Position numbers and translations under genes: made by a program
Shown here: one piece after another, positions 55,040 to 64,000 of the stretch
How positions within the stretch are numbered: the stretch's first letter is position 1
Layout of the letters: each line of letters begins with the position of its first letter
Origin: Lacticaseibacillus casei DSM 20011 = JCM 1134 = ATCC 393
GTDB lineage: Bacteria; Bacillota; Bacilli; Lactobacillales; Lactobacillaceae
Assembly: GCF_000829055.1 (NCBI RefSeq)
Contig: NZ_AP012544.1
Coordinates: forward strand, 1,116,001-1,180,000
Direction of reading: 5' to 3'
Length of the DNA: 64,000 nucleotides
Notes under the pieces: model-generated
Told to the model about the DNA's origin: nothing
Seen by the model: the letters and a program-made list of their open reading frames with translations, nothing else
The model's database searches: none

Positions 55040-56302
55040 ATGGATTTTCAAATGGACGCACAGAGTGAAAAAGGCGCCAACATCAAAGTTATCGGTGTTG
55101 GCGGTGCGGGTGGCAATGCCATTAATCGCATGATTGCCGAAGACGTTAAAGGCGTTGAATTTATCGCTGCCAATACCGATTTACAGGCGCTGAATGCCAG
55201 CAACGCCGAAACCAAGATCCAGCTTGGACCGAAATTGACGCGCGGCTTGGGCGCCGGTTCCAATCCGGAAATCGGGCAGAAGGCTGCGGAAGAAAGTGAA
55301 GAGGCGATTGGTGCCGCATTACAAGGTGCCGATATGATCTTTGTCACGGCGGGCATGGGTGGCGGCTCAGGAACCGGTGCAGCGCCGATTGTGGCTAAGA
55401 TTGCCAAAGACCAAGGTGCCTTGACGGTAGGGGTTGTTACCCGCCCATTCACGTTTGAAGGGCCTAAGCGGGCTAAAAACGCCACTGAAGGCATTGCGCA
55501 GTTAAAGGAACACGTCGATACGTTGGTCATTATCGCCAATAACCGACTGCTTGAGATTGTGGACAAAAAGACCCCGATGCTTGAAGCATTCCATGCAGCG
55601 GACAATGTTTTGCGCCAAGGGGTTCAGGGCATCTCCGATCTGATCACCAGTCCTGGATACGTCAACCTCGATTTTGCCGATGTTAAAACCGTGATGGCCA
55701 ACCAAGGTTCCGCCTTGATGGGAATCGGCAGTGCCACCGGCGAAAACCGGACGGTCGAAGCGACGAAAAAGGCGATTTCCAGTCCATTATTGGAAGTCAA
55801 TATCAGCGGGGCCAAACAGGTGTTGCTGAATATTACCGGCGGACCGGACCTCAGTTTGTTTGAGGCACAGGATGCTTCACAAATTGTTGCCGATGCTGCC
55901 AAAGACGATGTTAACATCATTTTCGGAACGTCCATCAATGAAGAGCTTGGTGATGAAGTCGTTGTAACCGTCATTGCCACTGGGATTGAAGAAGAAGACC
56001 AGCGCCGGGAAAGCTCCCGCCGCCCAGCTGCTCAAACACGCGGTGCCGATCACGACAAAGGTAATGACACTTATCGTCCGGCATTTGCGGGTAACGATCA
56101 GCATGACGATCAGTCAGCACAAAGTGACGATCCATTTGGTAACTGGGATTTACGGCGCGAGCCAAGTAAACGACAAACACCAAGTTCCGATGACATGAAC
56201 AATGTGAAGAAAAAAGATTTTGATATTTTTGAAAATCAAACCAATGCAGACGATGCCGGAAGCGACGACCAGCCGCCGTTCTTTAAGCGTCGGCGTCAAT
56301 AG
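55040..56302 (+). CDS. ftsZ: cell division protein FtsZ
   Basis: 420 residues, tubulin-like GTPase. [18 protein letters not shown] near 14-31; the G-box [15 protein letters not shown] near 105-119; T7 loop region [12 protein letters not shown] long acidic, Gln-rich linker (about 325-400) leads to a C-terminal region ending PPFFKRRRQ, the place of the conserved tail that binds FtsA, EzrA and SepF. AGGAGGAACACG precedes ATG 55040. Forms the Z-ring. Confidence 0.97.
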   Translation: MDFQMDAQSEKGANIKVIGVGGAGGNAINRMIAEDVKGVEFIAANTDLQALNASNAETKIQLGPKLTRGLGAGSNPEIGQKAAEESEEAIGAALQGADMIFVTAGMGGGSGTGAAPIVAKIAKDQGALTVGVVTRPFTFEGPKRAKNATEGIAQLKEHVDTLVIIANNRLLEIVDKKTPMLEAFHAADNVLRQGVQGISDLITSPGYVNLDFADVKTVMANQGSALMGIGSATGENRTVEATKKAISSPLLEVNISGAKQVLLNITGGPDLSLFEAQDASQIVADAAKDDVNIIFGTSINEELGDEVVVTVIATGIEEEDQRRESSRRPAAQTRGADHDKGNDTYRPAFAGNDQHDDQSAQSDDPFGNWDLRREPSKRQTPSSDDMNNVKKKDFDIFENQTNADDAGSDDQPPFFKRRRQ

Positions 56303-56319
56303 TCAGGAGGTCATGGAAC

Positions 56320-56778
56320 ATGGCGTTTGGTAAGTTAGGCGAAAAATTCAACAACTTCTTTGCCATGGATGATGATGAAGATGATTATCAGGACCAAGAA
56401 GACGAACAGACGCAGGCAGCGCAGCCGGAGGATCGGGATGTGAATCATTACCGCGGTAACAAGGTCGTCGCGATGGCTGCACCGACCGGGAAGGCTGCTA
56501 AGATTGTGGTGTTTGAACCCAGAATTTATTCAGATGCCAAGGAGATTGGCTCGCATCTACTGAATAATCGGGCGGTCGTTATTAATTTTGATCGGATTGG
56601 CGCAGATGATGCCAGACGGATTGTTGATTTTCTGACGGGCACGGTCTACGCGATTAATGGTGAGATTAAACGAATCGGTGAGTCGATTTTCTTGGTTACG
56701 CCAGCCAATTTTGAAATTGACGGCTCCTTAGCCAGCACCATTGATTCTGACGGTTTGAATCTTTCATCACAACACTAA
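56320..56778 (+). CDS. sepF: cell division protein SepF
   Basis: 152 residues: N-terminal membrane-binding start MAFGKLGEKFNNFFAMDDDE, an acidic linker, and the C-terminal SepF fold (KIVVFEPRIYSDAKEIGSHL; AVVINFDRIGADDARRIVDF; LTGTVYAINGEIKRIGE). It binds the FtsZ tail and shapes septa. The usual neighbour ylmE is absent between ftsZ and sepF. Confidence 0.95.
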   Translation: MAFGKLGEKFNNFFAMDDDEDDYQDQEDEQTQAAQPEDRDVNHYRGNKVVAMAAPTGKAAKIVVFEPRIYSDAKEIGSHLLNNRAVVINFDRIGADDARRIVDFLTGTVYAINGEIKRIGESIFLVTPANFEIDGSLASTIDSDGLNLSSQH

Positions 56779-56790
56779 ACGAGGTGTCAA

Positions 56791-57078
56791 GTGTTCAATT
56801 TTCTGTATGCATTATACCGAGTCGGTGACTGGGCGATTTACTTATACATGATCATGGTGTTTGTTTACATTCTGATTTCATGGTTTCCTAACGCTCAAGG
56901 GACGGCGATTGATCGCTTCCTGGAACGGTGGGTTGATCCGTTTTTAAGTATTTTCCGGCGGTTCATTCCCGCAATCGCCGGGTTGGATCTTTCTCCGATC
57001 CTGGCGTTCTTCGTGCTTTCGCTGATTAAGTTCGGCTGGTCGCGTTTATTCCTGATACTCGTTCAATTAATTGGGTGA
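56791..57078 (+). CDS. YggT-family membrane protein
   Basis: 95 residues with two membrane segments (AIYLYMIMVFVYILISWFPN; ILAFFVLSLIKFGWSRLFLI) and the YggT motif RWVDPFLSIFRRFIP between them. The start is GTG 56791 after ACGAGGTGTCAA. Function unclear; conserved between sepF and ylmH. Confidence 0.9.
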   Translation: MFNFLYALYRVGDWAIYLYMIMVFVYILISWFPNAQGTAIDRFLERWVDPFLSIFRRFIPAIAGLDLSPILAFFVLSLIKFGWSRLFLILVQLIG

Positions 57079-57084
57079 CAAATC

Positions 57085-57864
57085 ATGGACGCCATCTATC
57101 AACATTTTCGAAAAGACGAAGCAGCACTGATCGACCATTTCGCTGAATTAGTCGAAACGGCTCGGACCGAGTATCGCGCCGTTTTGACTGATTTTACCGA
57201 TCCTCGGCAGCGGTTAATCGCTGACAGTCTGATCAGTGCCCACGATGACATGAAGCTCACGCATTTCGGCGGGTATCCGCATGCTGAGCGCCAACGGTTG
57301 ATTTTTGCGCCGGATTATTATGAAGCACAACCGGATGATTTTGATATTCGCCTGCTGCAGATTGTATATCCGGAAAAATTTGCCGAGATGCATCATAGTA
57401 CGATTCAAGGAACATTATTAAACGCCGGACTGAATCGCGATGTTTTTGGCGATATCATTACGGACGGGCAAACGTGGCAATTCTTTGTGGCCGCCCACAT
57501 GGAAGACTGGGTCATGAGCAACATCACGAAAATCGGCCGTGTCGGCGTTCACTTTACCGACTATCCGTTAGATCAGGCGGTCACTCCCGAGAACGACTGG
57601 GAACCGATCGACTTTTCAATCAGTGCGTTGCGACTCGATACGGTTGTGGCGCATGGTTTCAATATGTCGCGGCAACGCGCCAAGGTTTTGATTCAAGGCG
57701 GAAAAGTACGGTTGAATTTCGGTGAAACCGAGGCGCCGGATGCTGAAGTTGCGACGTCGGATATCATCTCGGTTCGCGGTTTCGGCCGCTTGCGATTGGA
57801 TGCGATTCTTGGTGAAACCAAAAAAGGTAAGTTGCGTGTGTCGGCGGCGGTTATTCATAAATGA
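57085..57864 (+). CDS. ylmH: YlmH-type S4-domain RNA-binding protein
   Basis: 259 residues. An N-terminal region (about 1-170) characteristic of YlmH (HFGGYPHAERQRLIFAPDYY) and a C-terminal S4 domain, LDTVVAHGFNMSRQRAKVLI near 183-202 followed by the RNA-binding QGGKVRLNFG and ISVRGFGRLRLD. Recent work in B. subtilis links YlmH to ribosome-stalling rescue; that is knowledge of the family, not visible here. Precedes divIVA. Confidence 0.93.
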   Translation: MDAIYQHFRKDEAALIDHFAELVETARTEYRAVLTDFTDPRQRLIADSLISAHDDMKLTHFGGYPHAERQRLIFAPDYYEAQPDDFDIRLLQIVYPEKFAEMHHSTIQGTLLNAGLNRDVFGDIITDGQTWQFFVAAHMEDWVMSNITKIGRVGVHFTDYPLDQAVTPENDWEPIDFSISALRLDTVVAHGFNMSRQRAKVLIQGGKVRLNFGETEAPDAEVATSDIISVRGFGRLRLDAILGETKKGKLRVSAAVIHK

Positions 57865-57866
57865 GG

Positions 57867-57909
57867 ATAAGCGCGAGCTGGCGCAATAACCAAGCTCACG
57901 CTCATCCTA
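57867..57909. repeat. hairpin between ylmH and divIVA
   Basis: GGATAAGCGCGAGCTGG pairs with CCAAGCTCACGCTCATCC with few mismatches. There is no U-run, so it is probably an RNA-processing or spacer hairpin. Confidence 0.5.
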
Positions 57910-57928
57910 GTAGAGGAGGACTAATTTC

Positions 57929-58714
57929 ATGGCTTTAAGTCCACTGGACATTCATAATAAAGAATTTAGCAGCAAAATGCGCGGTTATGACAAGGATGAA
58001 GTGAATGATTTTCTTGCCCAGATCGTTAAAGATTACAGCAGTCTGATTAAAGACAATGAAGGACTTAAAAAGGAACTGGCAGATGCCAAGGAAAAGGTTC
58101 GGTATTTCACGGACATGAAGGAAGCCTTGAATCAGTCAATCATTGTGGCGCAAGAGAGTGCTGAAAAAGTCAAAAATAGTGCGCATCAGGAAGCTGATTT
58201 GATCAAGCAGCAAGCACAACAGGATGCCCAGGCGATTTTGAATCGGGCCAAATCCGATGCGGATCAAAAGATGCACCAGGCACAGGCGCAAACGGAGCAG
58301 ACGTTGCATGATGCGGAACTGAAACGGCAAAATATTTCCGTTCAAACTGAGGATCTTAAACGCCAAAGCCGGGTTTTCCGTCAGCGATTACAGGTGATGC
58401 TAGAATCGCAGCTTGAAGTTGTGAAGAGTCCGGAGTGGAAAGAATTGCTTTCCAGTTCACCTGAAGCCCCGGATACCACGGACCCGAGTCAGGAATCACT
58501 TGACAATTCGCCAGCTGGTTTCGTAAACTCTAAGGGAGCAGCTTCCGGTGCCGATGCCTACACGGAGATCATTTTCCCAGATGATCAAAGTGCAACCTCA
58601 AGCTCAGCCAACGCTGAAGCGACACCGGCTGATTTAGCGACTGCCGAATCGGAATCAGAATCAAGTGAATCAACCAGTGACGATTCTGATGCTACAACCG
58701 ATCAAAATGTTTAA
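57929..58714 (+). CDS. divIVA: cell division initiation protein DivIVA
   Basis: 261 residues. N-terminal lipid-binding domain MALSPLDIHNKEFSSKMRGY (family pattern LTPxDIxNKxFxxxxRGY) followed by DKDEVNDFLAQIVKDY; a coiled coil at about 28-165; then an acidic Ser/Thr-rich tail (SESESSESTSDDSDATTD) about 95 residues long, longer than in Bacillus. Binds curved membrane at poles and septa and, lacking MinE here, likely positions MinCD. GTAGAGGAGGACTAATTTC precedes ATG 57929. Confidence 0.95.
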   Translation: MALSPLDIHNKEFSSKMRGYDKDEVNDFLAQIVKDYSSLIKDNEGLKKELADAKEKVRYFTDMKEALNQSIIVAQESAEKVKNSAHQEADLIKQQAQQDAQAILNRAKSDADQKMHQAQAQTEQTLHDAELKRQNISVQTEDLKRQSRVFRQRLQVMLESQLEVVKSPEWKELLSSSPEAPDTTDPSQESLDNSPAGFVNSKGAASGADAYTEIIFPDDQSATSSSANAEATPADLATAESESESSESTSDDSDATTDQNV

Positions 58715-58717
58715 AAA

Positions 58718-58935
58718 CGTATGAACACGCGTCGTTTAGCGGTCCCCTTTGCAGCGAACCAGGAATTAGGTGTGAGCCTGGCAAGTACCGCTTGATGATA
58801 TCAGTTCGCAGTTGTCTCGCCGAGTCAATAAGCGAGACCGGTTGATCACCGTTAAGCAATCACTGAGGGGGACTTGTTCCCTGAAGTTAGGTGGTACCAC
58901 GTTTGCTCGTCCTAATATGGGGCGGGCTTTTTTCA
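58718..58935 (+). promoter_or_regulatory. T-box leader of ileS, cut off from its gene
   Basis: Stem I with CAGCGAACCAGGAATTAGG/GCCTGG, an Ile codon AUC (58800-58802) at the specifier position, stem III-like GGTTGATCACC, the T-box AGGTGGTACCACG (58889-58901), then a terminator GCTCGTCC / GGGGCGGGC with T6. In lactobacilli this leader directly precedes ileS. Here an IS200/IS605-type element lies between it and ileS. Confidence 0.88.
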
Positions 58936-59068
58936 TTCAATCAACAAAAGGAGGATGTTAACGGCACTCAAATATGTCGAATAGTATGGAATCAAGCGGT
59001 ACAACATGGACAGAATAATTAAGTGGAAGCTGTTCGTGTGTTCAAACCAAGCTAATCTGCGAAATGTA

Positions 59069-59099
59069 TTGACAAGAGCCTGAATCGGTAATGTATGAT
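59069..59099 (+). promoter_or_regulatory. candidate tnpB promoter
   Basis: TTGACA (59069-59074) and TATGAT (59094-59099, preceded by TG), spacer 19 bases. It may drive tnpB and read through into ileS. Confidence 0.45.
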
Positions 59100-59200
59100 G
59101 GTTCTTACCAAAGTTCCGCAGCTAGCATTGGCTTGAACGCTTACTCTGAGCTTTCTCTCAAGTGGCGTTTAACCAACTAATTGAGAGGAGGTGACAACTT

Positions 59201-60382
59201 TTGATTAAAACGCATAAGATTAAACTCTATCCCAACGCAACCATGCGGCGTGAACTGGAACGATTGTTTAACTATCGCCGGTTTTGCTGGAATCAGGCCC
59301 TCGAAACTTGGAATGCCATGTACGACGCATCTCTGGTGATGGTGGACAAAACACTGCGACCTAGTGAACGTAAAGTACGGGACGAACTGGTTTGGAACAA
59401 AACCGACTGGCAGTACGAACAGTCAGCCCGAGTTTTACAGCTCGCCGTTAAAGATCTAGATAAGGCTTGGAAGAACTACTTCAATCCGAAGATGCCAGAT
59501 CACGATAAGCCCAACTGGAAATCTAAGAAACGATCTCGCAAAACTTTCAAGACGGATCGCGCGCAACTTGTGAATGGCAAATTACGTTTAGATAAACCTC
59601 ATGGTGCTGGTGCCTGGTATGACATCAAACTAGCCGAACAACTGCGCTGGCAAGGCGAATTGAAACAAGTTTGCGTCGTTCAAGACGCTGACGGTTACTA
59701 TGCCTCCTTTTCAATTGAGGTTCAGACTTCTGTTGAAAAGCGGCCGGTTTTAACGGTCACTGGGGTTGATGCCAACATCGGCAAGTTTGACTATCAAACA
59801 TCAACTGGCTATGCCACTCAACCCGCCTTGCCTGAACGTCTGCCACCACTTTATGCCCGCATTGCTCATTATCAGCGCCAATTAGCCCGCAAACGGAAAG
59901 TAAATCCCAAGCATTTTAACTCCGCGGCTTATCGCACAACGAGAACCAAGTTGAAGCGCCAATACCAACGAGTTGAACGGATTCAAACGGATTTACTGCA
60001 AAAGTTTACGACGATGCTCGTCACTGATTATGACCTAATTGGGATTGAGGATTTAGACAATCACCATATGCGCATGAATAAACGTCTCGCCAAGAATCTG
60101 CATCGATCACTGTTTGGCAAGTTCAAGGTGATCATGCAGTACAAGGCTGACTGGTATGGGAATACGTTGGTGCTAGCGGATCGTTTTTACCCCAGCACCC
60201 AGCGTTGTTCACGATGTGGTTATGTGAAAACCGCTGATGAACGCATCACGCTGAGTGGCAATTTGACACACCGGACTGGTCACGATGACTATCATTGTTA
60301 CCAATGTGGGGTGAAGTTGCGGCGAGACGAAAACGCGGTTGAAAATCTAATTGCTTATGCAAAATCAAAGGTTACGGGGTAG
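59201..60382 (+). CDS. tnpB: TnpB RNA-guided nuclease (OrfB, IS200/IS605 family)
   Basis: 393 residues. N-terminal KTHKIKLYPNATMRRELERL and the WED/REC region; RuvC-like active site complete: Asp190 in GVDANIG, Glu283 in GIEDLDN, Asp376 in RRDENAVENL; zinc ribbon CSRCG ... CYQCG around 332-371. TnpB proteins are guided by an RNA from the element's right end and cut next to a target motif, favouring element retention. The start is TTG 59201 after GAGAGGAGGTGAC. All catalytic residues are intact, so it may be active although no TnpA is present. Confidence 0.92.
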   Translation: MIKTHKIKLYPNATMRRELERLFNYRRFCWNQALETWNAMYDASLVMVDKTLRPSERKVRDELVWNKTDWQYEQSARVLQLAVKDLDKAWKNYFNPKMPDHDKPNWKSKKRSRKTFKTDRAQLVNGKLRLDKPHGAGAWYDIKLAEQLRWQGELKQVCVVQDADGYYASFSIEVQTSVEKRPVLTVTGVDANIGKFDYQTSTGYATQPALPERLPPLYARIAHYQRQLARKRKVNPKHFNSAAYRTTRTKLKRQYQRVERIQTDLLQKFTTMLVTDYDLIGIEDLDNHHMRMNKRLAKNLHRSLFGKFKVIMQYKADWYGNTLVLADRFYPSTQRCSRCGYVKTADERITLSGNLTHRTGHDDYHCYQCGVKLRRDENAVENLIAYAKSKVTG

Positions 60383-60495
60383 GCTATACCCTTAAAGTTC
60401 AAGAGGCGGTCACTGTCATGATGAATTATTTCAGAGTGGGAATACCGTTGTTGACGGGACTAAATGAAATGTAGGATTGTCAATCAAGAAAGGAA
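60300..60495 (+). ncRNA. predicted omega/reRNA region of the TnpB element
   Basis: In this family the guide RNA spans the end of tnpB and the right end of the element. Here this covers GTGGGAATACCGTTGTTGACG and following structured sequence to about 60495. The guide would be the chromosomal sequence just after the right end, that is, the ileS leader. Position is from family knowledge, not from a fold calculation. Confidence 0.35.
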
Positions 60496-60559
60496 ATATA
60501 TAAAACCTTTATTGGTGTCAAAGAGGCATTCTTCCACGTTTTATATAGCAGCTGGACAC

Positions 60560-63346
60560 GTGAAAATTAAAGATACGTTGAATATGGGGAAGACAACTTT
60601 CCCGATGCGCGCCGGATTACCAAAGAACGAACCGGTTTGGCAAAAAAAGTGGGACGAAGATCATGTCTATGAGCAGCGGCAGAAGTTAAACGAAGGCAAA
60701 CCGACCTTCATGTTGCATGATGGTCCACCATTTGCTAACGGCAATATTCATATGGGGCATGCCTTGAATAAGATCAGTAAGGATATTATCGTTCGGTATA
60801 AGTCCATGAACGGCTTTCGGGCTCCGTATGTTCCCGGCTGGGATACGCATGGACTGCCGATCGAACAGCAATTGGCCAAACAAGGGGTCAAACGCAAAGA
60901 GATGTCCATGACGGATTATCGGGAGTTGTGTCGACAATTTGCCATGAAGGAAATTGACAAGCAGCGGACCGATTTTAAACGGTTAGGTGTCATGGGTGAC
61001 TGGGAACACCCATACATCACGCTGCATCATGCCTATGAAGCCAGCGAGATCCGGGTCTTCGGGGCAATGGCGAAAAAAGGCTACATTTACCATGGTTTGA
61101 AGCCGGTTTATTGGTCATGGTCATCTGAATCGACGTTGGCCGAAGCCGAAATCGAATATCACGATGATAAATCACCGTCGATTTATGTAGCGTTTCCGGT
61201 AGTTGATGGCAAAGGCTTGTTGGATCAGGATACGTCACTGGTTATCTGGACCACCACGCCTTGGACCATTCCGGCTAACTACGGCATTGCGGTTAATCCG
61301 AAGTTTGATTACGTTCAGGTTCAAGTTGGCGACCACAAGTATGTTGTGGCAGCCGAACTGCTTGATCGGGTGGCTGAAGAAATCGGCTGGAATCAGCCTA
61401 AGATTCTCAAAACTTTCAAAGGCACGGCCATGGACAAAATGACGGCCAAGCATCCTCTGTATGATCGCACAAGCTTGGTTATGGAAGCTGACCATGTCAC
61501 GCTTGATGCCGGGACTGGTCTGGTTCATACTGCTCCTGGACATGGGGAAGATGACTACAAGGTTGGCATGAAGTATGGATTGCCCGTGATTTCGGTCGTT
61601 GACGCCAAGGGCTACATGAACGAAAATGCGCCGGGATTTGAAGGGGTCTTTTATGATGATGCCAATAAGCTCATCACCAAAGCCTTAACTGAAAAGGGCG
61701 CACTGTTGAAACTGGATTTCTTCACCCATAGTTACCCGCATGATTGGCGTACCAAAAAGCCGGTCATTTTCCGAGCCACAACGCAATGGTTTGCCTCAAT
61801 TGAAGCTTTCCGTGATCAGATTTTGAAGGCGATTGATACAGTCGACTTTAAGCCTAGTTGGGGTAAGACCCGTCTGTACAATATGATTCGTGATCGGGGT
61901 GACTGGGTCATTTCCCGCCAACGTGCATGGGGGGTTCCACTCCCGATTTTCTACGCTGAAGACGGCGAGCCGATTATCGAAGAAGAAACCATTAACCATG
62001 TCGCCGACTTATTTGGCAAATATGGCTCCAATGTCTGGTTTGAACGCGAGGCTAAGCATCTTTTGCCGGAAGGGTACACGAACCCGCATAGCCCGCATGG
62101 TCAATTCACCAAAGAAAAAGATATCATGGATGTCTGGTTTGACTCAGGTTCATCACACCAGGCAGTCTTGGCTCAGCGTCCGGAATTGAGTTTCCCGGCT
62201 GATCTGTACCTGGAAGGATCCGACCAGTATCGTGGTTGGTTTAACTCCAGCTTGATTACCAGTGTTGCCGCAACCGGTGTCGCCCCATATCGTGGCATCC
62301 TGTCTCAAGGCTTCACGCTTGATGGCAAGGGTCGGAAAATGAGTAAAAGTCTAGGCAATACCATTGTGCCTGCCACAATTGAAAAGCAATTTGGCGCCGA
62401 GATCATTCGGCTGTGGGTCGCAACCGTGGACTCCTCGTCTGATGTCCGGGTTTCGGTTGACAATTTTGCCCAGACGTCTGAGGCTTATCGTAAAATTCGC
62501 AATACGTTGCGGTTTATGGTGGCTAATACCGGTGACTTTGATCCGCAAAAGGATGCCATTGCTTATGACGACCTCGGCTCCCTTGATCGCTATCTCATGG
62601 TTCGTCTGAATCAGGTCATTGCTAAGGTCAAGGCGGCCTATGATGTCTACGATTTTGCAACGGTTGAAAAAACCATTAGCAGTTTCCTGGTTAACGATCT
62701 GAGTGCCTTTTATCTCGATGTTGCCAAGGATGTGGTTTATATCGAGGCCCAAAACGATCCTAAGCGGCGGAGCATGCAGACAGTGATGTATACCGCTTTG
62801 CTAGATCTGACGAAGTTGCTGACGCCGATTTTGCCGCATACAGCGGAAGAAGTTTGGCCATATCTGAAACAGGATAGTGCTTACGCTGCCTTGTCTGACA
62901 TGCCGGACGTCACGCATTTTGACGACGAGGATCAGTTACTCGACATTTGGTCAGCATTCATGGATTTCCGTTCCGAAGTGCAAAAGGCGCTTGAAGTTGC
63001 ACGAGACAACAAGGTGATCGGCAAGTCCATGGAAGCAGCCGTTACGGTGTATCCATCCGGACCGGTTCGTGACATGCTGGATGATGTTGAAGCGAACGTG
63101 ATGCAACTGTTGATTACCAGTCACTTTGAAGTTGCGCCAAGCGATGCCAAAGCGCCAGCAGATGCCGAACAGTTCGAAGATATGGCAGTGGTTGTGACCC
63201 ACGCTAAGGGGGAAGTATGCCCACGTTGCCGGATGGTTCGGACTGATATCGGCACCGACCCTAAATTGCCGGAATTATGCAGTCGCTGTGCCGCCATTGT
63301 TGAAGCCAACTACCCTGAAGCAGTTGCAAACGGGTTTGACAAATAA
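60560..63346 (+). CDS. ileS: isoleucyl-tRNA synthetase
   Basis: 928 residues. HIGH motif [15 protein letters not shown] near 55-70, [16 protein letters not shown] near 595, CP1 editing domain ([16 protein letters not shown]), and a C-terminal zinc site CPRCR ... CSRC. The natural start is most likely GTG 60560 ([17 protein letters not shown]); the frame stays open back to ATG 60464, inside the TnpB element. The native ribosome binding site appears to have been left upstream of the element (GGAGG at 58952). Therefore translation must start from a weak or new site, unless the longer form is used. Confidence 0.95.
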   Translation: MKIKDTLNMGKTTFPMRAGLPKNEPVWQKKWDEDHVYEQRQKLNEGKPTFMLHDGPPFANGNIHMGHALNKISKDIIVRYKSMNGFRAPYVPGWDTHGLPIEQQLAKQGVKRKEMSMTDYRELCRQFAMKEIDKQRTDFKRLGVMGDWEHPYITLHHAYEASEIRVFGAMAKKGYIYHGLKPVYWSWSSESTLAEAEIEYHDDKSPSIYVAFPVVDGKGLLDQDTSLVIWTTTPWTIPANYGIAVNPKFDYVQVQVGDHKYVVAAELLDRVAEEIGWNQPKILKTFKGTAMDKMTAKHPLYDRTSLVMEADHVTLDAGTGLVHTAPGHGEDDYKVGMKYGLPVISVVDAKGYMNENAPGFEGVFYDDANKLITKALTEKGALLKLDFFTHSYPHDWRTKKPVIFRATTQWFASIEAFRDQILKAIDTVDFKPSWGKTRLYNMIRDRGDWVISRQRAWGVPLPIFYAEDGEPIIEEETINHVADLFGKYGSNVWFEREAKHLLPEGYTNPHSPHGQFTKEKDIMDVWFDSGSSHQAVLAQRPELSFPADLYLEGSDQYRGWFNSSLITSVAATGVAPYRGILSQGFTLDGKGRKMSKSLGNTIVPATIEKQFGAEIIRLWVATVDSSSDVRVSVDNFAQTSEAYRKIRNTLRFMVANTGDFDPQKDAIAYDDLGSLDRYLMVRLNQVIAKVKAAYDVYDFATVEKTISSFLVNDLSAFYLDVAKDVVYIEAQNDPKRRSMQTVMYTALLDLTKLLTPILPHTAEEVWPYLKQDSAYAALSDMPDVTHFDDEDQLLDIWSAFMDFRSEVQKALEVARDNKVIGKSMEAAVTVYPSGPVRDMLDDVEANVMQLLITSHFEVAPSDAKAPADAEQFEDMAVVVTHAKGEVCPRCRMVRTDIGTDPKLPELCSRCAAIVEANYPEAVANGFDK

Positions 63347-63358
63347 GCAGGTGACAGC

Positions 63359-63580
63359 ATGCAAGGACGAGTTAAAAATTTCAATGTCGACAAAGGCTAC
63401 GGTTTTATCGAGGCCGATGGTCAGCCGGATATCTTCGTTCATTTTTCGGCGATTAATGAACCCGGTTTTAAAAGTCTGACACCGGGCGAACTGGTTGACT
63501 TTGTTATCGTGGAAGGTCCCCGTGGTCCTCAGGCTGCCAATGTGACGGTTCATCATGAGGCCGATCATTCAGACGATTAA
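63359..63580 (+). CDS. cold-shock domain protein
   Basis: 73 residues: RNP1 [10 protein letters not shown] and RNP2 DIFVHFSAI in a single cold-shock domain, then a short acidic His-rich tail (HHEADHSDD). Binds single-stranded nucleic acid as an RNA chaperone. AAGCAGGTGACAGC precedes ATG 63359. It follows ileS by 12 bases, so it may be co-transcribed. Confidence 0.92.
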   Translation: MQGRVKNFNVDKGYGFIEADGQPDIFVHFSAINEPGFKSLTPGELVDFVIVEGPRGPQAANVTVHHEADHSDD

Positions 63581-63635
63581 TCAACTGGCAGATATAAAGA
63601 TGCGACAATCATTCAATTAAAAGAATCGGCATGAT

Positions 63636-63671
63636 CAAAAAACCGCGATCACAGTTGATCGCGGTTTTTTG
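63636..63671. terminator. bidirectional terminator between csp and pstS
   Basis: AACCGCGATCA / TGATCGCGGTT stem with A and T runs on both sides. Confidence 0.85.
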
Positions 63672-63708
63672 TATACAGCCTGTTTGTATGGTAGAAATAT
63701 GGAGCAGG

Positions 63709-64000
63709 TTACTTGTTGACTTCTTCGATTTTGCCGTCGTACGTGCGGGCAACGGTCATTTTGGTGATGGGGATGTAACCCAGCCTCGGAACCAGCGTCT
63801 TTTGAACATTCTTTGATTGAATGTAGTTGATGAACGCTGCGGTTGAAGCATTAGGCTTACCCTTGGTGTACATGTGCTCGTAAGCCCAGATTTTCCAGGT
63901 GTTGGTTGTAACGTTCTTGTCAGTTGGTTGCACCTTGTCCAGTGCGAGCTTTTGGACGCCATCTTTAATTGCCGAGAAGGCTAGATAGCTAATCGCACCA
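63709..64000 (-). CDS. pstS: phosphate ABC transporter substrate-binding protein, 3' part
   Basis: The open frame enters from the right edge reading GAISYLAFSAIKDGVQKLA, then TNTWKIWAYEHMYTKGKPNA, FINYIQSKNVQKTL and GYIPITKMTVARTYDGKIEE, ending at TAA (63709-63711). This is the conserved C-terminal lobe of PstS-type proteins, which deliver phosphate to PstCAB. The N-terminus, including the lipoprotein signal, lies outside the window. Confidence 0.85.
   Translation of the reverse strand, partial: GAISYLAFSAIKDGVQKLALDKVQPTDKNVTTNTWKIWAYEHMYTKGKPNASTAAFINYIQSKNVQKTLVPRLGYIPITKMTVARTYDGKIEEVNK

Larger units (their letters stand above)
58965..60495 (+). mobile_element. IS200/IS605-type element with TnpB only (ends approximate)
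   Basis: About 1.5 kb lacking a TnpA gene. A hairpin-rich left region at about 59130-59180 precedes tnpB. It interrupts the ileS leader-gene junction, since GGAGGATGTTAAC at 58952-58964 looks like the original ileS ribosome binding site. TTAAC just before the presumed left end could be the target motif. The right end is probably near 60495, after GTAGGATTGTCAATCAAG. No target duplication is expected for this family. Exact ends need an empty site. Confidence 0.7.

Noticed and set aside
55048..55605. 185-residue minus-strand open frame inside ftsZ
   Set aside because: It is antisense to the most conserved part of ftsZ; composition reflects codon bias of the sense gene.
58136..58366. Minus-strand open frame within divIVA
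   Set aside because: Shadow of the coiled-coil coding sequence.
60464..60559. Annotating ileS from ATG 60464 as certain
   Set aside because: The extra 32 residues come from transposon sequence and do not resemble IleS N-termini; kept only as a possibility.

Overview
This is chromosomal DNA of a lactobacillus, most likely a member of the Lacticaseibacillus casei/paracasei/rhamnosus group. The support is the low-to-middle GC content, the classic Gram-positive division cluster, T-box leaders in front of tRNA synthetases, DUF3397 and DUF4044 mini-genes next to mraZ, and a 428-residue folylpoly-gamma-glutamate synthetase closely resembling the L. casei enzyme whose structure is known. It differs from my memory of that enzyme at scattered positions, so a sister species such as L. 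rhamnosus is plausible. Species is inference.

Layout. 1-1.7 kb: glutathione S-transferase-like gene, a decayed GNAT acetyltransferase and an intact one. 1.8-2.0 kb: a long hairpin and two CRISPR-like repeats without cas genes. 2.2-5.5 kb (minus strand): an ABC exporter plus LuxR-type two-component operon in decay; the ATPase and the sensor kinase are frameshifted, while the permease and response regulator are intact. 5.6-12.2 kb: a four-gene SMC-type operon (jetA-B-C-D order) that I read as a divergent Wadjet/MukBEF-like plasmid-restriction system. 12.4-20.2 kb: two nearly identical 1261-bp IS30-family insertions in opposite orientation, each with its own 13-bp target duplication, bracketing tex, a class-I glutamine amidotransferase and an APC-family permease. 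The first splits a small gene of unknown function; the second clips the last residues of a GNAT gene. 20.8-22.5 kb: an orphan XRE regulator and a PadR/membrane-protein pair.

22.7-44.3 kb is mostly core genome: rpsD with a structured leader, a GAF-type methionine sulfoxide reductase, ezrA, nifS-thiI, rex, valS with its T-box, folC, a HAD phosphatase, radC, mreBCD-minCD, an amino-acid ABC transporter behind a T-box leader with two antiterminator/terminator modules, and a cardiolipin synthase. 44.4-58.7 kb is the division and cell-wall cluster (DUF4044, DUF3397, mraZ, rsmH, ftsL, pbp2b, mraY, murD, murG, divIB, ftsA, ftsZ, sepF, yggT, ylmH, divIVA). The mraZ promoter carries four GTGG boxes at an exact 10-bp period, as expected for MraZ autoregulation. 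58.7-63.3 kb: the ileS T-box is separated from ileS by an IS200/IS605-type element encoding an intact TnpB nuclease. The window ends with a cold-shock gene and the 3' part of pstS.

The most interesting parts are the SMC-type defence candidate with an unusually short JetD, the TnpB insertion between the ileS riboswitch and its gene, the long IS30 target duplications, the doubled T-box terminator module, and the possible CRISPR remnant. All calls come from reading the sequence; no database search was run.
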